A stretch of 64,000 bases of DNA, taken from Heliophilum fasciatum. GTDB taxonomy: Bacteria; Bacillota; Desulfitobacteriia; Heliobacteriales; Heliobacteriaceae. The stretch is from assembly GCF_004341395.1 (NCBI RefSeq), contig NZ_SLXT01000001.1:1-64000 (forward strand), read 5' to 3'. The notes beneath the pieces were generated by a model. It saw nothing but the letters and a program-made list of their open reading frames with translations. It was not told the DNA's origin and searched no databases. Below are positions 26,416 to 33,513 of this stretch, in pieces. The position numbers were made by a program, and so were the translations under genes. Positions within the stretch are counted from its first letter, which is position 1. Every line of letters starts with the position of its first letter.

Positions 26416-27195
26416 GTGATTGCATTGAGCGGCAAACTCATCCGGCTCAACCGGCTTATTAAACCCCATCGTCCGCTGTTATCCGTTCCGATGGATCATG
26501 GCCTCACCATTGGGCCTGTTTCGGGATTAACCGATATGGGCCGCATCGTCAGTCAAGTGGCCGCCGGCGGCGCCGATGCAGTAATCATCCATAAAGGATT
26601 AGCACGCCAGATCAGCCAACACCTGCCGGAAACGTGCCACCTAATTGTGCATCTCTCGGCTTCGACGCAACTCGCTCCCGATTCGACGCACAAAGAACTG
26701 ATCGCTTCCGTCGAGGAGGCTGTGCGTCTGGGTGCAACGGCTGTTTCCGTCCATGTCAATCTGGGCAGTGCTTCCGAGAGTCAGATGCTCAAAGACATGG
26801 GCTTCGTCGCCGAGCAATGTGATCGCTGGGGAATTCCCCTGCTGGCCATGATGTATGTGCGCGACGGCAAAAAAGAAAATGAATACAATCCGACGAAAAT
26901 TGCCCACGCCGCCCGTGTGGCTGAAGAAATTGGTGCTGATATTATCAAGATCAATTATACCGGTGATCCCGACAGCTTCCGCATGATCACCAAAGCTGTG
27001 CAGCCGCCGGTCGTCATCGCCGGTGGCCCCAAGATTGACTCCAACGAACGCCTGCTGTCCATGATCCAAGATGCGATGCAAGCCGGAGCGCGCGGAGTCG
27101 CCATCGGCCGCAATATTTTCCAAGATCCCGCACCGCAGCAATTGACCGCCCATATTCGTTCGATTCTGGATCAGCCGGGACGGTTTCTCCATTAA
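26416..27195 (+). CDS. DhnA-type class I aldolase (ADH synthase/GriI-like)
   Basis: A 259-aa (beta/alpha)8 aldolase of the family of 2-amino-3,7-dideoxy-D-threo-hept-6-ulosonate synthase (MJ0400) and GriI. Visible active-site features are PMDHG (Asp27, His28), MMYVRDG (Tyr147) and the Schiff-base Lys178 in DIIKINYTGD; the phosphate-binding GG and GR loops are at VIAGGPK and VAIGRNIFQDP. These enzymes join aspartate semialdehyde to a C3 phosphate (GriI, for 3-amino-4-hydroxybenzoate) or to a deoxy-ketohexose phosphate (archaeal DHQ route). Which substrate applies cannot be read directly. GTG 26416 and TTG 26425 both have plausible ribosome sites. Second gene of the operon. Confidence 0.9.
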   Translation: MIALSGKLIRLNRLIKPHRPLLSVPMDHGLTIGPVSGLTDMGRIVSQVAAGGADAVIIHKGLARQISQHLPETCHLIVHLSASTQLAPDSTHKELIASVEEAVRLGATAVSVHVNLGSASESQMLKDMGFVAEQCDRWGIPLLAMMYVRDGKKENEYNPTKIAHAARVAEEIGADIIKINYTGDPDSFRMITKAVQPPVVIAGGPKIDSNERLLSMIQDAMQAGARGVAIGRNIFQDPAPQQLTAHIRSILDQPGRFLH

Positions 27196-27209
27196 GAAGG
27201 AGGCTTCTC

Positions 27210-28304
27210 ATGAGCAAACCCAAAAAACGCCGCCCAGGGTATTCACCGGCGCAGTCTTCGCCGGCACGCAGTTGGTCGGCCGTTCGCCCTTCCAAGCCGA
27301 CTTTACCTGCAGTAACGCCTGCAACTCCTCCTGCCACCGCGCCAGCAGTTCCGCCACCGGCCATTCCTACCAACAGCTCTTCCGCGCCGGTATCAAAAGT
27401 TCGCAAAAAACGTAAAAAAGGCTCCGCCGCGCCTGTCACTTATCCCGTTCCGGTACCGCTTGCCAAACCAACAGTTATACCCGTTCCCGCACCTGTGCCC
27501 AAACCGGTAACCGTACCTGGTGCCCCTTCCTACTTCACACCGGTATTCCCGGCAGTGTCCCCTCCGGCCAGAAAACGCAAACACAAAACAGTTCCACCGC
27601 CCGCTGCACCGCCGGCAGCGCCGGCATCCCCACCTCAGCCTACACCGGCTTACCGCCCGGTTGTTCCTCCCTACACTCCTCCGGCCCCGGCTGCCCCGAC
27701 TGCCCCGGCTGCCCCGACTGCCCCGGCTACCCCGGCTGCCCCGGCTGCTCCGGCTACCCCGGCTGCCCCGGCTGCCCCGGCTACCCCGGCTGCCCCGGCT
27801 ACTCCGGCTGCCCCGGCTGCCCCGGCTACTCCGGCTACTCCGGTTGCCGCACTGATCCCTAAAGCCGACCTGGATGCGGCCATCCAATGGCATAACGCCG
27901 GCGCTGACGGCAATAAAGAAGCGGTCATCAAAGCCTATGAGCTGCTCGAAAAATTGCGTAAAATCAACAATCAAGATCCTCTGGTCAACGCCTATTACGG
28001 CAGTACGCGATGCTTACTTGGCCGTGATGCCGACAATCCCACGCGACGTTTTTCGCACGTCATGGTCGGCCTCAAAATCCTCGATCAACTCCTGCAAAAC
28101 GATCCCGATTTCATCGATGCCCGGCTCTTGCGCAGCCAAGTTAGTTTCCAAATACCGGAGGAATTTTTCCATCGCACCCGCACAGCCATTACCGATTTCC
28201 AATACCTGCTTCAGCACGCTTCCGCATACCCCGACAAACTCAGCGCCGATTTTATCGAAAAAGTCAAAACCGATTTAGCCGCTGCCCAACAACGGATTCG
28301 CTAA
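27210..28304 (+). CDS. Pro/Ala-rich protein with one C-terminal helical-repeat module
   Basis: A 364-aa protein of two parts. Residues 1-210 are disordered: basic patches (KKRRPGY, RKKRKKG, RKRKHK) alternate with Pro/Ala/Thr-rich runs, ending in a long APATPAAP-type repeat. Residues about 215-364 form a TPR-like all-helical module ([20 protein letters not shown] ... [15 protein letters not shown] ... RLLRSQVSF). The same module occurs twice in the next gene. No signal peptide or membrane segment is seen, so it is probably cytoplasmic. I do not recognise the family; a scaffold or protein-binding role for the pathway enzymes is a guess. Good AAGGAGG ribosome site; 14 nt after the aldolase gene. 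Confidence 0.75.
   Translation: MSKPKKRRPGYSPAQSSPARSWSAVRPSKPTLPAVTPATPPATAPAVPPPAIPTNSSSAPVSKVRKKRKKGSAAPVTYPVPVPLAKPTVIPVPAPVPKPVTVPGAPSYFTPVFPAVSPPARKRKHKTVPPPAAPPAAPASPPQPTPAYRPVVPPYTPPAPAAPTAPAAPTAPATPAAPAAPATPAAPAAPATPAAPATPAAPAAPATPATPVAALIPKADLDAAIQWHNAGADGNKEAVIKAYELLEKLRKINNQDPLVNAYYGSTRCLLGRDADNPTRRFSHVMVGLKILDQLLQNDPDFIDARLLRSQVSFQIPEEFFHRTRTAITDFQYLLQHASAYPDKLSADFIEKVKTDLAAAQQRIR
27680..27842 (+). repeat. Tandem repeat encoding Ala-Pro-Thr linker
   Basis: About 160 nt of near-perfect tandem copies of the unit GGCTGCCCCGGCTACCCC and shorter variants (GGCTGCCCC, GGCTACCCC), encoding an APAAPATP-type linker inside the 27210-28304 gene. Units of 9 and 18 nt keep the frame. Such DNA expands and contracts easily, so copy number probably varies between strains. 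A long minus-strand open frame here is a by-product of the repeat. Confidence 0.9.
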
Positions 28305-28319
28305 TTAAAGGAGGCGGCC

Positions 28320-29567
28320 ATGAAATCCAAGAAAAAACTACGGCCTTCGCCCCGCTCCTACTCATTTATTCGCCCGTCACAGCAAGAAACGCCTTGGGGT
28401 TTCGAACCCCCGGTGATTACACCAGCGCCTGCCGGTGCCGTCACCGCCTCCCCCGCTGCTGCACCATCCCGCTCTGGCACCAAGGCCAAAACCCCCAATA
28501 CCAAACAGGCCATCGAATGGCACGGTCTCGCCCTCCGGGGCGACCGTGCCGCACTCCAAGCAGCCCTTGCTTTTTTTCAACAGCGTCACAAACGGTCTCC
28601 CTTGCTTACGGCCTATTACGCGGATTGCCTTTCCTTAGCCAGTCGCCATGGTACCGATTACAATTCCATGTTTAAAGACGGTCACCAAGCCATTGCCCTT
28701 TTTGATCAGGCCGTCAACGCCGCGCCCGATAATGTGGAAATCCGTCTTCTGCGGGCCCGGCAAAGCCTGCGCCTGCCGGAAGGATTTTTTCGCCGCACCG
28801 CCACCGCGATCGGTGATTTAGAATATCTGATCGCACGTTACGAAGAAAATCCCCAACTCTTTTCACAAGAACAATACTGGCAGTTACTCTACGACCTCGG
28901 TAACGCCTACCGCATCTTGGAAATGGATGAAGAGTGCCAGAGCACCTGGGCCAAACTGCTCGAGCTTAACCCTCCCGCTTCCTATGCCGAACAAATCGAG
29001 CGCCAACGCCCTCGTTCTGACGAAAGCTTAGTCCAGACGATCGATGCCATGAACAACAGCAACGCTTTGATCACTGAAGGCATTCGCCTCCATGATCTTG
29101 CCGCTGAAGGTGCCGCCTACGCCGCCGCTCCTGCTCACAAAGCATTGCAAAAAGCCTACGAATTGGCACCGAATCAGCCGCTCCTGCTTGGCTACCTCGG
29201 CAGCGCCACAGCACTGCTTGCCCGCTATGCCCTGGAACCGTCCACCCAATTCGGCAACACCATCCAAGGCATGCGTATGCTCAAAGAAGCCATCGAAAAG
29301 GAACCCAGCAATATGACCCTACGCTGGCTACGGGGCCGTCTGACGGCCCATCTGCCGGAAACCTTTTTCCCGATGGCCCAAAAAACGATTGAAGACTTCC
29401 AACTGCTGCTCAAATCCTATAAACGAGGCGCCTCGGGCCTCTCCCCTGACCAATACAGCTATGTGTTAACAACGCTCCTCCGCGCTTATGAGCAAGCCGG
29501 CGACAGCCACAATGCCACCCGCATCCGGCAGTTGATCGCCCGTGCCCAAGGGAGGAATCGCTCATGA
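28320..29567 (+). CDS. Protein with two TPR-like helical modules
   Basis: A 415-aa soluble protein. A basic, Pro/Ala-rich N-terminus (residues 1-60) is followed by two copies of the module seen in the preceding gene: one from about residue 62 (QAIEWHGLALRGDRAALQAA ... YYADCLSLASR ... RLLRARQSLRLPEGFFRRT) and one from about residue 250 (RLHDLAAEGAAYAAAPA ... GYLGSATALLAR ... RWLRGRLTAHLPETFF). The shared LPExFF and RxLRxxxS/T patterns show common descent. I do not recognise the family beyond a TPR-like fold. Its stop overlaps the next start by 4 nt (ATGA), coupling it to ligase 1, which suggests a role with that enzyme. Confidence 0.75.
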   Translation: MKSKKKLRPSPRSYSFIRPSQQETPWGFEPPVITPAPAGAVTASPAAAPSRSGTKAKTPNTKQAIEWHGLALRGDRAALQAALAFFQQRHKRSPLLTAYYADCLSLASRHGTDYNSMFKDGHQAIALFDQAVNAAPDNVEIRLLRARQSLRLPEGFFRRTATAIGDLEYLIARYEENPQLFSQEQYWQLLYDLGNAYRILEMDEECQSTWAKLLELNPPASYAEQIERQRPRSDESLVQTIDAMNNSNALITEGIRLHDLAAEGAAYAAAPAHKALQKAYELAPNQPLLLGYLGSATALLARYALEPSTQFGNTIQGMRMLKEAIEKEPSNMTLRWLRGRLTAHLPETFFPMAQKTIEDFQLLLKSYKRGASGLSPDQYSYVLTTLLRAYEQAGDSHNATRIRQLIARAQGRNRS

Positions 29568-30892
29568 ATTTGCCATTCTCCAAACGCATCAGCCAGGCGC
29601 GCACTCCTGCCTGGCTGATGCACCACCTTAGCGGGCCCGATATTGACAACATGACACCAGAGGCCCTGGAAAGTTATCAAAAAGCAGCCCTCACCGAAGT
29701 CATTCAACAAGCTTACGAACACTCTCCTTATTACAAGCAAAAATTCGATGAGCGGGAAGTTCATCCCAAGGACATTCAAGAACTCGCCGATGTTGCCAAA
29801 CTGCCCTTTACCACCAAAAGCGAAATGCGCACCGATCCCTGGCTGCTGCTGGCCTGTGATCGCCAGGATATCGCCATCATCCATGTCTCCACCGGCACGA
29901 CCGGCGGCAACCCCATTTATGTCATGCAAACCTGGCGCGACTACTACCTCCATGACCTGGCACCCGGTTACGCTACGTTAGTACCGGTAGAAACGGGGGA
30001 CCGCTGCCTAAACGCCCTTCCCTATGAAATGAGTTCCGCCGGCCTAGCCTTTCATAAAACCTTGATGAACAGTTGTGAAGCGACAGTCATCCCTGCCGGC
30101 AAGGGCGGAGCCTACTCCTCACCGGAAAAAACAGTACGTTTAATGAAAGATCTCGCACCGACGGTCGCCGTCACCAGTCCCTCCTATGCCATCAACCTGG
30201 CTGAGACAGCCGCTGCCGCATCCTTTGACATCCGTGATTTAGGCCTCAAACAAATGTGGCTCACCGGCGAAGGCTGCTCATCAGCTTTTCGCCAACGTGT
30301 CGAACAACTTTGGGGCACGAAAGCCAACTTTTACTACGGCTCCTTAGAAGGCGGCGTCATCGGTATCGAATGCGCCGATCACGACGGCTATCATATCGCT
30401 GCGGGCCACTCCCTCGTCGAGATCATTGATCCCGGCACCGGTGAAGTGCTGGCCCCCGGTGAAATCGGCGAAATTACAGTGACCTGTCTTCTCCGTTATG
30501 ACACGCCGCTGATTCGCTATCGCACGGAAGATCTCGGCTATCTCGATAATACGCCTTGTTCTTGCGGTGTCGCCTTGCCGCGACTGCAATTGCGGGGACG
30601 TAAAAATGATCAGATCCACATTGACGGCACCGACTTTTCACCTTTTTATCTGGAAGAATTTTTAATGCGCATCGCCGAGATCGGCAACTGGTATCAATTT
30701 GTCACTCGCCAAGCGCAACCTGACAACTTGCTGATCCGCACCGAATTAGCGTCCGGCGTCACACCGAGCGACCGGCTGGCCGACAAAATCGCCAGCCGCA
30801 TGGAGTACGCCGCCGGACTGCCCTGCACCATTGAGTTTGTTTCCTCCATGCCCCGCCCCGGCGGAAAAACCGTCCGTGTAATCCACGAATAG
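29564..30892 (+). CDS. PaaK-like adenylate-forming ligase 1
   Basis: A 442-aa member of the phenylacetate-CoA ligase (PaaK) branch of adenylating enzymes, which activate aryl or acyl carboxylates with ATP as acyl-AMP, often then passed to CoA or an amine. Motifs: P-loop STGTTGGNP (109-117), YYGSLEGG (257-264), RYRTEDLG (318-325), the PaaK Cys pair CSCG (332-335), hinge RGRKNDQ (344-350), and a terminal GGKTVRV that may supply the catalytic Lys. No carrier-protein domain is attached. The substrate is unknown; in this operon an aminohydroxybenzoate is the natural candidate. Translationally coupled to the helical-module gene; the amidohydrolase follows after 9 nt. Confidence 0.88.
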   Translation: MNLPFSKRISQARTPAWLMHHLSGPDIDNMTPEALESYQKAALTEVIQQAYEHSPYYKQKFDEREVHPKDIQELADVAKLPFTTKSEMRTDPWLLLACDRQDIAIIHVSTGTTGGNPIYVMQTWRDYYLHDLAPGYATLVPVETGDRCLNALPYEMSSAGLAFHKTLMNSCEATVIPAGKGGAYSSPEKTVRLMKDLAPTVAVTSPSYAINLAETAAAASFDIRDLGLKQMWLTGEGCSSAFRQRVEQLWGTKANFYYGSLEGGVIGIECADHDGYHIAAGHSLVEIIDPGTGEVLAPGEIGEITVTCLLRYDTPLIRYRTEDLGYLDNTPCSCGVALPRLQLRGRKNDQIHIDGTDFSPFYLEEFLMRIAEIGNWYQFVTRQAQPDNLLIRTELASGVTPSDRLADKIASRMEYAAGLPCTIEFVSSMPRPGGKTVRVIHE

Positions 30893-30901
30893 GAGGATGC
30901 C

Positions 30902-31660
30902 ATGATCATCGACGCACACGCTCATATCTCCGATACAGACTACGGCAGTGCTGCCCTGTATCAAGAGCAAATGGACATCGCCGGCATCAGCGGCGCTGTA
31001 TTCGTCCCCGGCGGCATGATGGATGTCCGGCGCATGACCGACTATGTGACGGGCAAACGGGGTCCGGAAAATATCATCCCCGACAACGCTACCGTCGCCT
31101 CGGCCGTAGCTGCGAACCCGGCCATGTTGCGTGGTTTTGCTTGTGTGGACCCTCATGAGCCGGAAGCAGCGGAAGAATTGGCCCGTCTTTTTGCCGAAGG
31201 TTTTCGCGGCTTGAAGTTATCGCCCATGAGCCACCAGTTTTCCTTTGGCAGCAACGCCGTCGCCGAACTTGTGCAAGTCTGCTGGCAGTATCGCTGCCCT
31301 GTCTACAGCCACGTCGTCTACAGTCCCGGCGCTTCCACGGCCCGCTTTGCCCAACTGGCCCGTGAAAACCCGCAAGTTTCCTTTATTCTGGGCCACATGG
31401 GCTTTGGCCCCGCAGATCGGGAAGCCGTCGAAGCCGCCAACGAACTCCCCAATCTCTACTTGGAAACTTCCACAGGCAACTTGATTCACTTGCAAAATGC
31501 CCTGGACCAACTTGGCCCTGGCAAGCTGATCTTCGGCTCGGAATTTCCCCTATCCAACCCGCTGGTCGAACTGGCGAAGATCCACATGCTCCGTATCGCC
31601 GGCAGTGGTATCGATCAGATCCTTGGTGACAACATCCGTTCCTTATTGCAATGGTCCTAG
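30902..31660 (+). CDS. Amidohydrolase-family TIM-barrel protein
   Basis: A 252-aa Amidohydrolase_2-type protein. Metal-ligand positions are the N-terminal HxH (DAHAHIS, His6 and His8), His137 (VYSHVVYS) and His165 (LGHMG), with the usual GLKLSP lysine at about 105. The strand-8 acid, normally Asp in GSDFP, is Glu214 in FGSEFP. Relatives include hydrolases, decarboxylases and the benzoxazole-forming amidohydrolase of nataxazole biosynthesis. Between two PaaK-like ligases and downstream of the 3-amino-4-hydroxybenzoate-type genes, a ring-closing (dehydrating) role is attractive but unproven. AGGAGG ribosome site; start ATG 30902. Confidence 0.85.
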   Translation: MIIDAHAHISDTDYGSAALYQEQMDIAGISGAVFVPGGMMDVRRMTDYVTGKRGPENIIPDNATVASAVAANPAMLRGFACVDPHEPEAAEELARLFAEGFRGLKLSPMSHQFSFGSNAVAELVQVCWQYRCPVYSHVVYSPGASTARFAQLARENPQVSFILGHMGFGPADREAVEAANELPNLYLETSTGNLIHLQNALDQLGPGKLIFGSEFPLSNPLVELAKIHMLRIAGSGIDQILGDNIRSLLQWS

Positions 31661-31676
31661 GGAGGAGGCAGGAGCC

Positions 31677-32957
31677 ATGACCTCCGTCAACCAACCGCAA
31701 CTGACCGCACTCAATCAAGCCATCGCCCGGGCACGGCAAGCTCCCTTTTATCATGATCGCTTGCCCGCAGAAGAACTGACTGATCTGCATCAACTGAAAA
31801 CACTGCCTCTCGTGACCAAAGACGATCTGCGCCAACAGTCCCCCTGGGGACTGCTGGCGACGGATCGCCGGCAACTGCGCCAGTATCATGAATCCTTCGG
31901 TACGACCGGCACACCGGTCTCCACTTGGCTGACAAGCGCCGATCTGGCCGATAACGCCTGGCAGGTCAACCAATGCGGCATCGATTTTCGCCCCGGCGAC
32001 CGTGTGCTCATCCGCTATCCCTATGCCCTCTCCTTGATCGCCCACATGATCCACCGCGCAGCCCAGCAAAAAGGCGCTACCGTCATTGCCGCCAGTTCTC
32101 GCAATACGATCACTCCCTTTGCCCGGGTGATCCAGTTGATGCAAAAACTCGACATCACCGTACTGGCTGCGTTGCCGATGCAAGCGATTCTCCTGGCGGA
32201 AACAGCAGCCATGCTCGGTAAAGATAGCCGCAGCGATTTTCCGGCCTTACGGGCCATTGAAGTCGGCGGTGAATTACTGACACCGCGCAAACGCCGCTGG
32301 ATCGAAGATCTCTGGCAAGTTCCCGTCATTGAACTGTACGGAATGACCGAAGCCGGTACTTGCCTGGCCGACTGCGGCAACGGTCGATTGCATCTGATCG
32401 AGGATCATTTCATCATCGAATTGCTCGACGACAACTGGCAAACGGAAGTGCCCGATGGACAAATTGGTAACTTGGTGATCACCACGATCACCGAAAAAGC
32501 AACGCCGTTGATTCGCTTTCGCACCGACGATCGCGCCCGCAAAATTCTCAGCCCCTGTGCTTGTGGCCGGGGAGCAGCTTATGAACTGCGCGGCCGCCGC
32601 CACGATCTGATCACCATTGCCGGCCAAGAACTCGACCTCTGGGATCTTGATGAACTGGTCGGCACCTTGCCGGGCCATCATCTTTGGGTCGCCGGACCCA
32701 GCGGCCCGCCGTCGAAGGGTTTGTCAGGAAACATCCTCCATCTCGTCATTGAAGAAACAGTTGATCCCTTGCCGCCCGATTGGACGGCTCAGTTGCAAGC
32801 CCGTGTACCCTTTCCCCTGCAGTTAACTGCTGTTCCCTACGGCACCTTATATAACCGGCAAAACTTGCTCTCTACAGCCGAAGTAGGCAAACCACGTTAT
32901 CTTTTTACAGCCGAAGAGATGGATGAGCAGGCCTACCGCTCCTGTACCCGCTTATAG
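31677..32957 (+). CDS. PaaK-like adenylate-forming ligase 2
   Basis: A 426-aa second PaaK-branch enzyme, clearly diverged from ligase 1. Motifs: SFGTTGTP (73-80), YGMTEAGT (221-228), RFRTDDRA (280-287), CACGRG (294-299) and RGRRHD (305-310). The C-terminal subdomain is shorter and ends with NLLSTAEVGKPRYLF, where Lys could be the catalytic residue. Two ligases suggest either two acid substrates or one adenylation and one acyl transfer step. The start ATG 31677 has GGAGG about ten nt upstream; the longer frame from 31605 overlaps the amidohydrolase gene. Last gene of the operon, followed by a terminator. Confidence 0.87.
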   Translation: MTSVNQPQLTALNQAIARARQAPFYHDRLPAEELTDLHQLKTLPLVTKDDLRQQSPWGLLATDRRQLRQYHESFGTTGTPVSTWLTSADLADNAWQVNQCGIDFRPGDRVLIRYPYALSLIAHMIHRAAQQKGATVIAASSRNTITPFARVIQLMQKLDITVLAALPMQAILLAETAAMLGKDSRSDFPALRAIEVGGELLTPRKRRWIEDLWQVPVIELYGMTEAGTCLADCGNGRLHLIEDHFIIELLDDNWQTEVPDGQIGNLVITTITEKATPLIRFRTDDRARKILSPCACGRGAAYELRGRRHDLITIAGQELDLWDLDELVGTLPGHHLWVAGPSGPPSKGLSGNILHLVIEETVDPLPPDWTAQLQARVPFPLQLTAVPYGTLYNRQNLLSTAEVGKPRYLFTAEEMDEQAYRSCTRL

Positions 32958-32994
32958 CAACTGGTCGCTCATCGTGAACTGATATCCCATCGGG

Positions 32995-33024
32995 CCCGTT
33001 CCTTTATTGATGAAGGAGCGGGCT
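32995..33024 (+). terminator. Terminator of the 25.3-33.0 kb operon
   Basis: Stem with arms GCCCGTTCCTT / AAGGAGCGGGC (one mismatch) followed by TTTTGG, 38 nt beyond the last gene of the operon. Confidence 0.75.
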
Positions 33025-33183
33025 TTTGGTGCGTTCTAGCGAGCTTTTGCTGTTCCTGCCGGATCCGGTCAAAGGATGGACAACCGCAACCATCTAAACT
33101 TTTTTTGGTAATAATTAACAATTTCTTCTTTGCCGAATACCTTGATATTGGGTACTCGATCAATCAATAAGGAGGCTGACTGA

Positions 33184-33423
33184 ATGGAAAAATCCACAGT
33201 AGACCAGGCGGTCCAAAATCTGCGCAGTCGCATCGCGGCTGCAGGTAAAAATGCCGGGAATAAAGGGGCGGCGATCCAACAAGCCGTGACCGACATGCTG
33301 CAAGGGATGGGTATTCCCGTAACGCCAACGCAAGTTGCCCAACGTGCTGCCGGGGTCATCCAAAAAACCAAAAGCTACGCTCATTACACCCCGGTGGCCA
33401 GAAAAAAATCCGGCAAAGGCTAA
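33184..33423 (+). CDS. Small protein of unknown function
   Basis: A 79-aa basic, soluble protein that I do not recognise. The N-terminal half looks helical (STVDQAVQNLRSRIAAAG ... AAIQQAVTDMLQGMG), followed by PVTPTQVAQRAAGVIQKTK and a basic tail (ARKKSGKG). There is no signal peptide or Cys. A strong ribosome site (AAGGAGG at 33169-33175) precedes the ATG, and a terminator sits on each side, so it is transcribed alone. This framing supports a real gene despite its size. A small DNA- or spore-associated protein is possible from the charge, but this is speculation. Confidence 0.6.
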   Translation: MEKSTVDQAVQNLRSRIAAAGKNAGNKGAAIQQAVTDMLQGMGIPVTPTQVAQRAAGVIQKTKSYAHYTPVARKKSGKG

Positions 33424-33465
33424 CGCTCCTTACGTCAACATCAACGTCAACAACACCGCCAAAGC

Positions 33466-33505
33466 AAAAAGCTCGCCCCTTCATTAATGAAGGAGCGAGC
33501 TTTTT
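33466..33505. terminator. Bidirectional terminator between the small gene and thrS
   Basis: Near-perfect stem AAAAAGCTCGC...GCGAGCTTTTT with an inner palindrome CTTCATTAATGAAG. A- and T-runs on the two sides let it end both the plus-strand small gene and the minus-strand thrS. Confidence 0.85.
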
Positions 33506-33513
33506 CAATGGCT

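Noticed and set aside
27680-27842. Tandem repeats that could be mistaken for a CRISPR array
   Set aside because: Units are 9-18 nt, in frame, without unique spacers, and lie within a coding sequence; no cas genes are present.
27393-27974. 193-aa minus-strand open frame rich in Arg-Gly-Ser
   Set aside because: It is the antisense of the Ala-Pro-Thr repeat in the helical-module gene. It has no ribosome site, and its composition simply mirrors the repeat.
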